NCBI GenBank assembly: GCA_937922945.1
Contig: CAKZUP010000051.1
Span: 1-64,000, forward strand
Direction of reading: 5' to 3'
Source of the DNA: an uncultured Granulosicoccaceae bacterium
GTDB taxonomy: Bacteria > Pseudomonadota > Gammaproteobacteria > Granulosicoccales > Granulosicoccaceae
Length of the DNA: 64,000 nt
Part shown: one piece after another, positions 9,667 through 18,536 of the stretch
Position numbering within the stretch: position 1 is the first letter of the stretch
How the letters are laid out: the number at the start of each line of letters is the position of its first letter
Notes under the pieces: generated by a model
The model's input: only the letters and a program-made list of their open reading frames with translations
Told to the model about the DNA's origin: nothing
Database searches by the model: none
Translations under genes and position numbers: made by a program

Positions 9667-11526
9667 CTACAAACCTGTCTTCCATAGCCAAAGCCGTATT
9701 TTGGAAATCAGTCCGTGCGTCCAGAGATAAATCAGTGGTTTCTCACCCACCCGTATTTTGGCGATACCACGCATACCCGGGCGCAGATTGTCGTTACTGG
9801 CACCAGAATCCAACGCAGCTTCAACCGAGAAAACACTTTTGCGCTCTTTGGTTAACGCAACGGGCATGATGCTGGTTGTGGTAATGGCGTGTTTGTTCCC
9901 CGGTAACGCGGAGAAGCGAAGCACGCCTGTTTGATTGGGTTCTATGCCAGCCACATCATGCTCATCAACCTCCAGCACCAGACGGTACGATTCCATGGAG
10001 GCCACTTCAAATAACACTTGACCAACTTCAACCGGTGCGCCTAAAGCCTGGTTCAAATCACCGCTAACCAACACACCATCGAACGGTGCTGTCAGTTGTG
10101 AGCGACGAAGTTTTTGATCCAACAAAGCAAGCTCAGCATCGACCTGGGCTTTTTTGGCTTGCAGCATGCCTAGCTCTGAACGATCACGCACACTCAACGC
10201 ACGTGCAAGCGAGGTTTGCAGTTTCTCGAGTTCACCCAACCACTTATCTTTTTCTATCGATAACTCGCGATCTTCAAGCGATGCGATCACCTGCCCCTGT
10301 GAAACACGATCGCCGGCGCGCGCTTGCGCAGACTTAATATAACCTGCGTGCGGTGCAACCAGAACCTGCTTATCGGAGCCTTCAATACTGGCGCGAGCGG
10401 ATACGTTATGCGGTACGGGTATCAACGCAATACCTAACGCCACCACGCAGCCCAGACTAGTTAATGCTTTACCCTTCGTTGTTTTTGGCAAGTTCGCACG
10501 ATTAAATGTTCGTACAAACCAGTCTCGAGACCGCGACAGTATCGAGCGTTGTTCTTGTCGAATCAGTTGTAATACCGGCCCCATAGGAGCCACAGCCTTG
10601 GCAGCATGATTCACCACTTCAGTGGGAAAACCGGTTGCCGCATCACGCTCAAGTAACACCGCACCAACGGTTTTATCATTGCAGTACAAAGGAACTGTGC
10701 AAGTCATCATGGAACCGTGTGAGGCTTGCAGCTCTTCATGTGCTCGAGTCAGCACCAGTTCAACGGTTGAGGTGTCAGACAGATTAATGATCGATCGTTG
10801 ACTCACCGCTTCTTCCATGGCCGCCTCAATTGCGCTAACCAACGATCGGCGTGAATCAAAATTGCTGATTTGGGAAATCGCTTGTAGCTGAATAGCAGCG
10901 CCGCGTTGCAAACCGACACTCACCCGCTGACACTGAAGCTCAAGCGCTAGTTGATTTGCAGCTTCCAGACAGGCCGCGTATAAATCATCGTGGGCTAATA
11001 CCTGTTCTGCTAATTCAACCGATACCTGTGATGCGGTACCGGAAATGTCACTCACCACCGTGTCGAGTGAACCTAACCACATGCCGCCCCACTGAACCAA
11101 TTGCACCACCGCTTGCTGCTGGCTTTGGCTGCGCGCAACAATATGCATAACCACAACAAACTCGCCACCATCGTTAACGATGGGGATAGCGATTTGATCT
11201 TGAGATTGATTGCTGGCGTCACCCACACGCTGATTGGGAACAATTAATACGTCACCCGATACCAGAGCCTGGCTGGCCAGAATGCCTAATGCAGACGTTT
11301 TAGTATCGCTCGAAGGCCAATGCGCTAACAGTGCTTTCAGACGCCCTTCGCTACTCGAGAACACCGCACCGCGCAAAACACCGGCCACCATCTTGCACTG
11401 CCATGCCAACCACGCATCAGCGACAACGCGACGTTGTTCATCCCGGTCAATCGTACCCGCGCTTTCGCCTTGCTCATTACCGCCAGCAGGGTGTTCGATG
11501 GTTTCTTTTGCTAAGGCATGCGCCAC
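9667..11526 (-). CDS. GAF domain-containing HlyD-family adaptor protein
   Basis: A 619-residue protein starting at GTG. Two regions, about 35-150 and 175-320, look like GAF or GAF-like domains on the cytoplasmic side; the second is the clearer one. One TM helix follows at about 353-372 (ALTSLGCVVALGIALIPV). A periplasmic adaptor part from about 380 carries the half-motif GYIKSAQARAGDRVSQGQ, a short coiled coil and the second half-motif APFDGVLVSGDL. It is the first gene of the three-gene export operon and abuts the protease gene. A cytoplasmic sensor joined to a membrane fusion protein suggests that export is gated by an internal signal, which is an inference. The start is uncertain because no strong ribosome-binding site is seen before the GTG. 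Confidence 0.8.
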   Translation of the reverse strand: MAHALAKETIEHPAGGNEQGESAGTIDRDEQRRVVADAWLAWQCKMVAGVLRGAVFSSSEGRLKALLAHWPSSDTKTSALGILASQALVSGDVLIVPNQRVGDASNQSQDQIAIPIVNDGGEFVVVMHIVARSQSQQQAVVQLVQWGGMWLGSLDTVVSDISGTASQVSVELAEQVLAHDDLYAACLEAANQLALELQCQRVSVGLQRGAAIQLQAISQISNFDSRRSLVSAIEAAMEEAVSQRSIINLSDTSTVELVLTRAHEELQASHGSMMTCTVPLYCNDKTVGAVLLERDAATGFPTEVVNHAAKAVAPMGPVLQLIRQEQRSILSRSRDWFVRTFNRANLPKTTKGKALTSLGCVVALGIALIPVPHNVSARASIEGSDKQVLVAPHAGYIKSAQARAGDRVSQGQVIASLEDRELSIEKDKWLGELEKLQTSLARALSVRDRSELGMLQAKKAQVDAELALLDQKLRRSQLTAPFDGVLVSGDLNQALGAPVEVGQVLFEVASMESYRLVLEVDEHDVAGIEPNQTGVLRFSALPGNKHAITTTSIMPVALTKERKSVFSVEAALDSGASNDNLRPGMRGIAKIRVGEKPLIYLWTHGLISKIRLWLWKTGL

Positions 11527-11911
11527 GAGCCGTTACACTTTTTTCGCTTGTATAGACCCTGTCAGAAAGCAACTTGCAAGCCACTAAATGGGTTGAAAAG
11601 TAAGGTATACAGCTCAAAATAGTGATTTAGACGACGTTACTCGGAACTAACCCCCGTGTCGCAAGGCTCGGGCGCCGTGCTTTATTCTCAACTGATAAAC
11701 TTGCAAAATAGTGCAACTATCTTCCTCCAGCGTGGAGCCGTAAGGGCTGAGCAAGCGAGATCGATCAAGAAAAACAGATTGCCGGTTCACGAGAATTGTT
11801 CCTGTGAGTCTCTAAGGAATCGACGCGAACTATCATTCCAATGAGCATGGGCCACACATCAGTATGATCTAAAACTGAGCAGGTGAATTGTATTGAAACG
11901 GAGTGAAGCAA
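11527..11911. other. gene-free region upstream of the export operon
   Basis: About 385 bases between tRNA-Gly and the GAF-HlyD gene, without a plausible coding frame. It should hold the operon promoter on the minus strand unless the operon is read through from the tRNA genes. A small stem (AGCCC-TTACG-GGCT type, near 11735) and a GC-rich block near 11665-11695 can be seen, but I cannot assign either a function. Confidence 0.4.
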
Positions 11912-11987
11912 TGGAGCGGGAAACCAGGTTCGAACTGGCGACCTCAACCTTGGCAAGGTTGCGCTCTACCAACTGAGCTATTCCCGC
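11912..11987 (-). tRNA. tRNA-Gly (anticodon GCC), copy 2
   Basis: A 76-base tRNA on the minus strand with acceptor stem GCGGGAA/TTCCCGC, anticodon GCC, T-arm CCAGTTCGAACCTGG and an encoded CCA. It is identical to the copy at 12121-12196, 133 bases upstream in its transcription direction, so this is a recent tandem duplication or is kept identical by conversion. Confidence 0.96.
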
Positions 11988-12120
11988 GGCCTGAACAGAC
12001 TGCTTAAACGACCTTACACAAGGTTCTGGTAGCGATATCGCGGACAAACAACTCGTACAACAATTGAGCCGCGCCACACCGGAAAATTTGTGCAAGCTTG
12101 GTATTTTATGACGGTGATAT

Positions 12121-12196
12121 TGGAGCGGGAAACCAGGTTCGAACTGGCGACCTCAACCTTGGCAAGGTTGCGCTCTACCAACTGAGCTATTCCCGC
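12121..12196 (-). tRNA. tRNA-Gly (anticodon GCC), copy 1
   Basis: A 76-base tRNA on the minus strand, identical to the next copy. It lies about 100 bases after pgsA, the same place as glyW in E. coli, and is probably read from the uvrC-pgsA operon or a local promoter. Confidence 0.96.
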
Positions 12197-12298
12197 ACCG
12201 ACTTACGTATTGTGGAATGACTCGATGCAACTGTCAAGGCCTCACAGATAAGTTTTGCAACGGAGCCGTGAATTAAAAAGGCTCCGGATTAACACTTT

Positions 12299-12868
12299 TT
12301 ACGCATCCGTGGAAGGTACAAATGCGGCTCGCATATAACTCACCATCGACCAAATAGTTAGTGCCGTTGCAATATACAGAGCCACCAGACCAATTTGGTA
12401 AATGGGCAACCCGATAAAGTCCTGCAAATACAGCAAACAGGAGAGTGCAATAATTTGTGACGTGGTTTTAACCTTACCCAACCAACCAACGGCGACTTTA
12501 CCGCGTTGCCCCATTTCGGCCATCCATTCACGCAAAGCGCTAATAGTAATTTCGCGTCCGATGATGACAATCGCAGGAATAGTAAGCCAAGGGCTGTTAT
12601 CGAATTCCACCAGCAATATAAGCGCCGTAGCCACCATGAGCTTATCTGCCACTGGGTCGAGAAATGCCCCAAACCGACTTTCCTGATTCCATTTACGCGC
12701 AAGATAACCATCGAGCCAATCGGTAATACCGGCAACCACGAAAATAAAACACGATAGTGGCCTTGCCCAGGAATACGGCAGATAAAACACCACGATGATA
12801 ACGGGCAACAACGCAATGCGAAGCAGCGTGAGTAACGTCGGTATTTTGGTGACATTGGTAAACGGCAA
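12299..12868 (-). CDS. pgsA: CDP-diacylglycerol--glycerol-3-phosphate 3-phosphatidyltransferase
   Basis: Inner-membrane enzyme that makes phosphatidylglycerol phosphate, the committed step to phosphatidylglycerol and cardiolipin. The CDP-alcohol phosphotransferase signature DGYLAR...GAFLDPVADK is complete, and several TM helices surround it. The best start is TTG at 12868: AAGGAG lies 7 bases before it, and the protein then begins MPFTNVTKIPTLLTLLR, which matches the E. coli N-terminus and gives 189 residues against 182. The frame is open further upstream into uvrC, but those extra residues are not family-like. The gene follows uvrC by 19 bases and precedes the tRNA-Gly genes, as in E. coli. 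With pgpA at 18.5-19.1 kb, this window encodes both steps to phosphatidylglycerol. Confidence 0.95.
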   Translation of the reverse strand: MPFTNVTKIPTLLTLLRIALLPVIIVVFYLPYSWARPLSCFIFVVAGITDWLDGYLARKWNQESRFGAFLDPVADKLMVATALILLVEFDNSPWLTIPAIVIIGREITISALREWMAEMGQRGKVAVGWLGKVKTTSQIIALSCLLYLQDFIGLPIYQIGLVALYIATALTIWSMVSYMRAAFVPSTDA

Positions 12869-12887
12869 AACAGTACTCCTTACGTTA

Positions 12888-14855
12888 CTACTCGGGCTGC
12901 GCTTTGGGCAGCAGTCCACCCGGATGCAGTTCTTCATACACTCGTGTTGCAAGCTCGGCACTAATACCGGGCACACCAGCTATGTCCTCGACACCGGCTT
13001 TGGTTAACCTCTGTATACCACCAAAGTGCGTTAACAATGCTTTACGTCTTTTCGGCCCCAGGCCTTTTATATCTTCGAGCGATGATTTCTGGCGCTTTTT
13101 TGCGCGTTTTCCACGATGTCCGGCTATGGCAAAACGATGCGCCTCATCGCGAATTTGTTGTATTAACAGTAACGCGGCGGAGTCGTTATTCAGTTGTTTC
13201 TCAGATTGCTGGCGACACAGTATGAGCGTTTCTTCACCCGGCCTCCTGTCTGGTCCTTTCGACACGCCCACAATTTCCATGTTATCGATCTGTAACTCTT
13301 TCATGACCTCAAGCGCCACACTAATCTGCCCTTTGCCCCCATCGATAAACAGAATATCAGGCATATCGACATTCTCTTTCAACAACCGTGTGTACCGCCG
13401 TGTTAACGCTTGACGCATAGCAGCATAATCATCGCCAGGAGTTATGTCACTAATATTAAAACGCCTGTATTGCTGTTTATCTGCACCTTCTGCGGTAAAC
13501 ACCACACAGGATGCAACGGTCGCTTCACCCATGGTATGACTGATATCAAAACACTCCATACGCCGAGGCAGCTCTTCCAGCTCGATGAGTTCCCTCAACG
13601 CATCCAGCCGCGCCGCCATGCCCGAGCGCGATGCCAACCGCGTCGCCAGCGATACTTCAGCGTTCGTCATCGCCAACGATTGCAACTTGGCACGTTCGCC
13701 TCGCACCTTGTGCGTTATTGTGACACTACCTGCCCCTCTGCTACTGAAAATCTCTTGCAACAATTGAGCATCTGGTATGGGTTCGGAGACGATAATTTCG
13801 CGTGGCACGTCATGCTCAAGATAAAACTGCGCAATGAACGCATTGAGAATTTCAGCCTGACTACTGCCACTGGGGGTAGCCGGATAAAACGCTTTGTTAC
13901 CCAGGTTCGTCCCATTACGGATAAAGAACACCTGCACGCAGCTTTGTCCGCCTCGCGTGTCAACACCAACATAGTCAGCGTCTTCTTTATCGCGCATATT
14001 GACGCTAAGATCGCTGACCGACTTCAAGCTACTGATCTGGTCGCGCAATTTACCGGCCAATTCAAATTCCAGTGATTCAGACGCAGCGTCCATGCGTTCG
14101 ACCAAACTGTTCACCACTTCCACCGATTTACCTTCGAGCAGTTTGATGCTCATGGCAACATCGTCGGCATACTCTTCGGGCGTAATATGAGCAACACAAG
14201 GCGCGGTACAACGCTGGATTTGATATTGCAAACAAGGCCTGGAGCGATTGCGAAAATAACTGTCTTCACACTGTCTGACCTTGAACAGCTTTTGCACCAG
14301 ACTCAATGAGCGCTTAACCGATCCGGCACTTGGATACGGACCAATATACTTGCCCTTTACCCGACGCGCACCACGCTGGTAACTGATGCGCGGATAGGCA
14401 TCTCGCGTGGATATAAATATATACGGATAACTTTTATCATCGCGCAAAACCACGTTATATCGCGGTCGATGCTCTTTAATCAGGTTGTGCTCAAGCAGTA
14501 AGGCTTCACCTGCACTGGCTGTTACAGTCACTTGTACATCGGCAATTTGCGCAACCAGCACGCGCGTTTTCGGACTATCAAGGTTTTTCTGGAAGTAACT
14601 GGACAGACGGTTCTTCAGGTTACTGGCCTTGCCGACGTAGATAATATCGCTGTGCGCATTAAACATGCGGTAAACGCCCGGCCGATCGGTTACCGTACGC
14701 AAAAAGGCGCTCGAATCGAACGGCTCACTGGGCTTATCTATCGACAAGCCATCAGACTTTGCTTTGGGTTTTGTGGTGTCGGGTGCACGCGATTCCGGCT
14801 CGCGATATTGGTTATCGCCGTCGACTTTATCGCTATTTTCCGATTCACCGTTCAT
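12888..14855 (-). CDS. uvrC: UvrABC excinuclease subunit C
   Basis: Makes both incisions in nucleotide excision repair. The GIY-YIG domain (DRPGVYRMF...IIYVGKASNLKNRLSSYF) is followed by the Cys-rich linker, the UVR motif, the RNase H-like endonuclease domain (ECFDISHTMGE, DGGKGQ) and C-terminal helix-hairpin-helix motifs (IKGLGPKRRKALL and IAGVPGISAELA). The length is 655 residues from the ATG at 14855. A TTG five codons further up is an alternative start. About 50 polar residues precede the GIY-YIG domain, which is longer than in E. coli and probably disordered. It follows fabH by 38 bases on the same strand, an uncommon junction because fabD normally follows fabH. Confidence 0.96.
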   Translation of the reverse strand: MNGESENSDKVDGDNQYREPESRAPDTTKPKAKSDGLSIDKPSEPFDSSAFLRTVTDRPGVYRMFNAHSDIIYVGKASNLKNRLSSYFQKNLDSPKTRVLVAQIADVQVTVTASAGEALLLEHNLIKEHRPRYNVVLRDDKSYPYIFISTRDAYPRISYQRGARRVKGKYIGPYPSAGSVKRSLSLVQKLFKVRQCEDSYFRNRSRPCLQYQIQRCTAPCVAHITPEEYADDVAMSIKLLEGKSVEVVNSLVERMDAASESLEFELAGKLRDQISSLKSVSDLSVNMRDKEDADYVGVDTRGGQSCVQVFFIRNGTNLGNKAFYPATPSGSSQAEILNAFIAQFYLEHDVPREIIVSEPIPDAQLLQEIFSSRGAGSVTITHKVRGERAKLQSLAMTNAEVSLATRLASRSGMAARLDALRELIELEELPRRMECFDISHTMGEATVASCVVFTAEGADKQQYRRFNISDITPGDDYAAMRQALTRRYTRLLKENVDMPDILFIDGGKGQISVALEVMKELQIDNMEIVGVSKGPDRRPGEETLILCRQQSEKQLNNDSAALLLIQQIRDEAHRFAIAGHRGKRAKKRQKSSLEDIKGLGPKRRKALLTHFGGIQRLTKAGVEDIAGVPGISAELATRVYEELHPGGLLPKAQPE

Positions 14856-14893
14856 AAGGGTGGAGACCAACGTGCGGTGTAAGAGTTGAGCAG

Positions 14894-15859
14894 CTAGTAC
14901 TTTATCAGAGCAGAACCCCAGGTAAAACCGCCACCAAATCCCTCTAGCAGCATGGTTTGTCCTGATTTGATATCCCCTGCCCGAACGGCGTGATCGAGCG
15001 CCAGTGGTATCGAGGCTGCCGATGTATTGCCATGCTTTGCAACAGTTAGCACCACTTTGCTCATGGGCATACCCAATTTTTTCGCGGTAGCTTTAATAAT
15101 GCGTAAATTTGCCTGATGTGGCACCAGCCAATCGATATCCGTGCGATCGAGCCCATTGGCCTGCAAGGTCTCATCGACAATGGAGCCCAATGCCTTCACT
15201 GCCATTTTAAAAACATCGGAGCCTTCCATCTCGACATACGCACGGCCTTCTTGTACTGCGGCGTAGTTGGTTGAAACGCCTTGAGGAACGTGCAGCAGCT
15301 TTGCGTAATCGCCATCGGCGTGCAAGTGCGTAGACAGAATACCCGGTGACTGATCGGCTTTTAACACCACAGCACCTGCGCCATCACCGAATAACACGCA
15401 GGTATTCCGATCGGTCCAATCGATGATGCGAGAAAACGTCTCCGCACCCACCACCAGCGCACACTTTGATGTGCCGGTTTTAATAAACTTATCGGCCACC
15501 GACAACGCATAAACAAAGCCCGTACAAACAGCTTGAACATCAAACGCTGGACACCCGTGTATATCCAATCGACTCTGCAGCAAACACGCGGTGCTGGGAA
15601 AAACCTGATCGGCGGTGGTGGTCGCAACGATAATAAGGTCGATGTCGTCTGTGCTCACACCGGCGGCTTGTATTGCCTGTCTTGATGCTTGTTCAGCCAA
15701 ATCGCTGGTGTGTTCGCCATCGGCTGCAACATGACGTTGCTCAATGCCCGTTCGTTCACGAATCCAGGTGTCGGACGTGTCGACCATTTTTTCCAGATCG
15801 ACATTGGTGAGCACATTTTTTGGCAAAAAGCTGCCGGTGCCTACAATTCTTGAATACAT
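14894..15859 (-). CDS. fabH: beta-ketoacyl-ACP synthase III
   Basis: Starts fatty-acid synthesis by condensing acetyl-CoA with malonyl-ACP. The catalytic triad is visible: Cys in [11 protein letters not shown], His in [11 protein letters not shown] and Asn in KHGNTSAAS, as is the terminal [10 protein letters not shown] loop. The ATG at 15859 gives [13 protein letters not shown], which matches E. coli FabH; a GTG two codons upstream would also be in frame. It starts 11 bases after plsX in the same operon. The expected fabD-fabG-acpP run does not follow; uvrC does. The rest of the fab genes must be elsewhere. Confidence 0.95.
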   Translation of the reverse strand: MYSRIVGTGSFLPKNVLTNVDLEKMVDTSDTWIRERTGIEQRHVAADGEHTSDLAEQASRQAIQAAGVSTDDIDLIIVATTTADQVFPSTACLLQSRLDIHGCPAFDVQAVCTGFVYALSVADKFIKTGTSKCALVVGAETFSRIIDWTDRNTCVLFGDGAGAVVLKADQSPGILSTHLHADGDYAKLLHVPQGVSTNYAAVQEGRAYVEMEGSDVFKMAVKALGSIVDETLQANGLDRTDIDWLVPHQANLRIIKATAKKLGMPMSKVVLTVAKHGNTSAASIPLALDHAVRAGDIKSGQTMLLEGFGGGFTWGSALIKY

Positions 15860-15870
15860 TTCCACAAGCG

Positions 15871-16890
15871 TTACGCGATGCTGGTGAGAGACTGATTCAT
15901 TCGGTGAGAAATCATGTTGGGCACATCGTTCGCAATTTCCAGCAAGGCGATATTGATTGCATTGGCAAACGCAATTGCATCGGCACTACCGTGGCTTTTT
16001 ATAACAACGCCTTTCAGTCCCAACAAACTGGCGCCGTTGTAGCGACGAGGATCGATACGGTTTCCGAACGATTTTAAAACCGGCTTTGCAAGCAGTCCGA
16101 TGAGCTTGTTGATAGGGCTGCGCATAAATTCCTCTTTCATATAATGTGACACCATTCGCGCAACGCCTTCGCTGGTTTTTAACGACACGTTGCCAACAAA
16201 TCCGTCACACACCACCACGTCTGCCCGTTCGGTAAAAATTTCATTGCCCTCGACGAACCCAATGTAATTCAGGTTACTCTCGGCCAACAAAACAGCAGCC
16301 TCCTTTACTTGCAAATTACCTTTGATATCTTCAGAGCCGATATTTAACAAACCAACCGATGGTTCAGGCGTGGCATCGATTGCTTGGGCCAGTATAGAGC
16401 CCATTGCAGCAAACTGAAACAGGTGTTCGGCACTGCAGTCAACGTTTGCGCCCAAATCGAGCATGTGCGTATGGCCGTTAAGTGCCGGGATGGTGGTGCA
16501 AATGGCTGGGCGATCGATGCCGGGAACGGTTTTCAAGACGAACTTACTCACCGCCATTAACGCGCTGGTATTGCCCGAACTAACACAGGCTCCGGCTCGA
16601 CCGGATTTGACCTGATCGATAGCGACACGCATAGAGGATTGTTTTTTGTTGCGTAGCGCGACCGCTACGCTGTCGTCCATTGTGACAACCTGATTTGCCT
16701 CGACGATGGTCGCACGGCCGTCGGGCAAAGCGTCGCGGCCAATATGTCGGGAAATCTCTTCAGGGTCGCCAACCAGTAACAAGGAAACGTCGTCGCGTGC
16801 ACGCAAAACCTGTCGCACGGCATCGACAATGACCCCCGTGCCTTTGTCGCCGCTCATGGCATCGACTGCAACGGTTAGGTTTTTACTCAT
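15871..16890 (-). CDS. plsX: phosphate acyltransferase PlsX
   Basis: Converts acyl-ACP to acyl-phosphate for phospholipid synthesis; a peripheral membrane enzyme. The 339 residues begin with the typical [11 protein letters not shown] and contain [10 protein letters not shown] and [13 protein letters not shown]. It sits between rpmF and fabH in the conserved order yceD-rpmF-plsX-fabH, linking ribosome and lipid production. Confidence 0.95.
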   Translation of the reverse strand: MSKNLTVAVDAMSGDKGTGVIVDAVRQVLRARDDVSLLLVGDPEEISRHIGRDALPDGRATIVEANQVVTMDDSVAVALRNKKQSSMRVAIDQVKSGRAGACVSSGNTSALMAVSKFVLKTVPGIDRPAICTTIPALNGHTHMLDLGANVDCSAEHLFQFAAMGSILAQAIDATPEPSVGLLNIGSEDIKGNLQVKEAAVLLAESNLNYIGFVEGNEIFTERADVVVCDGFVGNVSLKTSEGVARMVSHYMKEEFMRSPINKLIGLLAKPVLKSFGNRIDPRRYNGASLLGLKGVVIKSHGSADAIAFANAINIALLEIANDVPNMISHRMNQSLTSIA

Positions 16891-16963
16891 CCAGGGAGCC
16901 CAGGGCGTTGAGATCTGCGCTGATCAGCACAGAAGCATGGAGAAACGCCACGGAAAAAGGCGG

Positions 16964-17161
16964 TTAATCTTCGTCGTCTTCTATCTCTTCTACCGCTTCA
17001 ACGACTTGCTTGCCCCGGTAAAAACCGTCGGCTGTCACATGATGCCTGCGGTGCAATTCACCGGTGGTAGGATCGGTGGACAAAGTGGCTCCGGTGAGCT
17101 TGTCGTGTGAACGGCGCATTCCGCGACGAGATGGCGTTTTACGGCTTTTTTGAACGGCCAT
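16964..17161 (-). CDS. rpmF: large ribosomal subunit protein bL32
   Basis: A 65-residue ribosomal protein with the standard start [20 protein letters not shown] and the GELHRRHHV segment. The zinc-binding cysteines of some bL32 proteins are absent, so this is the Cys-free type. The C-terminus is unusually acidic (EEIEDDED). It is co-directional with yceD upstream and plsX downstream. Confidence 0.97.
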   Translation of the reverse strand: MAVQKSRKTPSRRGMRRSHDKLTGATLSTDPTTGELHRRHHVTADGFYRGKQVVEAVEEIEDDED

Positions 17162-17188
17162 GGTTATTTCCAGTCAATGAATCAGTTA

Positions 17189-17731
17189 TTAATGTAGATC
17201 AAGATTCTTCAGCACGTCGAATGGGTTTTTACGTTCGGTGGTTTCAACCGCATCGTTCTTCCCCACTTGCTCTTCTGTGCCAATGTTCTCTTGTATAAAA
17301 TCAGCCTTGCATTCGTCCAACTGCGCATGCAGCGCAACCGCTGGCAAATGCAATATAAGTTCATCTTCAAACAAATCCACCACATGGATTTGTCCGTTAT
17401 CGTCTAACACAACAGGGTCGAGCCCTTCGGGCATCTCCTGCGCTGCCGCTTCGGTTTTGGCAAACGCCAACTCGAACGGCTCTTCAACCAGCAACTGCAT
17501 GGGTTCAAGACAGCGTTGGCATTCCAAAGTAAAACTGGTCTTCAGTGTTCCTGCCACAAGAACGGTGTTTTTGCGGCGGGAAAACCGAAATACCGCTTGC
17601 AGTTCCGCGGTATCATCCAGCAACAATTCCCGCAAACGACCAAACTGCCCTAGCGGCAAATTTAGGCTGTACTGAGTGGAATCTCGCGCCAGCAAATCCG
17701 GATTGAACCGGCTGGGGATAGGCTTGACCAT
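17189..17731 (-). CDS. yceD: YceD/DUF177 family protein (23S rRNA accumulation protein)
   Basis: A 180-residue protein of the YceD family, needed for normal 23S rRNA levels in E. coli and almost always encoded just before rpmF. The conserved CQRC motif lies near the middle in LECQRCLEPM, and the acidic segment around DLFEDELILHLP follows. It is the first gene of the rpmF-plsX-fabH operon and diverges from maf; the shared promoter region is about 17732-17927. Confidence 0.92.
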   Translation of the reverse strand: MVKPIPSRFNPDLLARDSTQYSLNLPLGQFGRLRELLLDDTAELQAVFRFSRRKNTVLVAGTLKTSFTLECQRCLEPMQLLVEEPFELAFAKTEAAAQEMPEGLDPVVLDDNGQIHVVDLFEDELILHLPAVALHAQLDECKADFIQENIGTEEQVGKNDAVETTERKNPFDVLKNLDLH

Positions 17732-17927
17732 AACCCACGAAGGTTAACGAAACTGGCCAAAAGGTGCAAGTAATAGTTGGTCTAAAGCGCGGTTTAACAA
17801 CAGTTTTTCCCAATGTGCACACGAGATTCGTAGGAAAACCAGTTTGAAAATCACTTATAACGGACCTGCCTGCCAAAGCCTGTGCAATTCCTACCCAAGG
17901 TGCGACTGCGAATGGGTAAAAACGGCT

Positions 17928-18527
17928 ATGGCGCCTGAGCAGGCATCGAGTACCTCACTGGTACTGGCCTCCTCCTCGAGCTACCGGGCAGAGCTGCTTG
18001 CGCGCCTGGGCGTACCCTTCCTGTCTGCAAGCCCGAATTGCGACGAGTCGCGCATGCAAGGCGAGGCACCTGAGGCATTGGCCGGCCGTTTGGCGCTAAC
18101 CAAAGCGAGCTGCCTCATTAGCCATTTTCCAGACCACAGGATAATTGGTTCAGACCAAGTGGCCTCGGCGAGTGAGCAAACCCTTGGCAAACCGGGCAGC
18201 AGGGAGAATGCGCGAGCACAGCTTGCGAGTATGAGTGGCCAGGAAGTGATGTTCTACACCGCGCTTTGCGTGATCGATACAGCGCAAAACATCAAGCTTG
18301 CCTGCGTGCATGAAACCAAAGCTACACTCAGAAAACTATCGTCAGAGGAAATCGAGCGCTATGTGGCTGCTGACAATCCATTGGATTGCGCCGGCAGTTT
18401 TAAGGTAGAAAGCTTGGGCATTAGTTTGTTCGAGGGCGTTGAATCAAACGACCCTACCGCACTCATTGGACTGCCACTGATTGAACTTGGTCGTTTTTTA
18501 CGGCAATTAGGTTATGCCATTCCGTGA
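17928..18527 (+). CDS. yceF: Maf-like nucleotide pyrophosphatase (YceF type)
   Basis: Removes modified nucleoside triphosphates; E. coli YceF acts on 7-methyl-GTP. The Maf fold is shown by LVLASSSSYRAELL at the start, the catalytic Asp in IIGSDQVAS, GKPGSRENA, FYTALCV and the NPLDCAGSFKVE...GLPLIEL end. The ATG at 17928 gives 199 residues and places the Maf motif at residue 12; the frame stays open upstream but the extra residues are not Maf-like. It diverges from yceD, a common neighbour in gammaproteobacteria, and its stop is 10 bases from the stop of convergent pgpA. Confidence 0.9.
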   Translation: MAPEQASSTSLVLASSSSYRAELLARLGVPFLSASPNCDESRMQGEAPEALAGRLALTKASCLISHFPDHRIIGSDQVASASEQTLGKPGSRENARAQLASMSGQEVMFYTALCVIDTAQNIKLACVHETKATLRKLSSEEIERYVAADNPLDCAGSFKVESLGISLFEGVESNDPTALIGLPLIELGRFLRQLGYAIP

Positions 18528-18536
18528 ACGCTCTGG

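Noticed and set aside
11641..11700. Structured GC-rich block upstream of the export operon as a riboswitch
   Set aside because: A GC-rich segment is visible on both strands, but it fits no riboswitch consensus I know and its pairing is weak.
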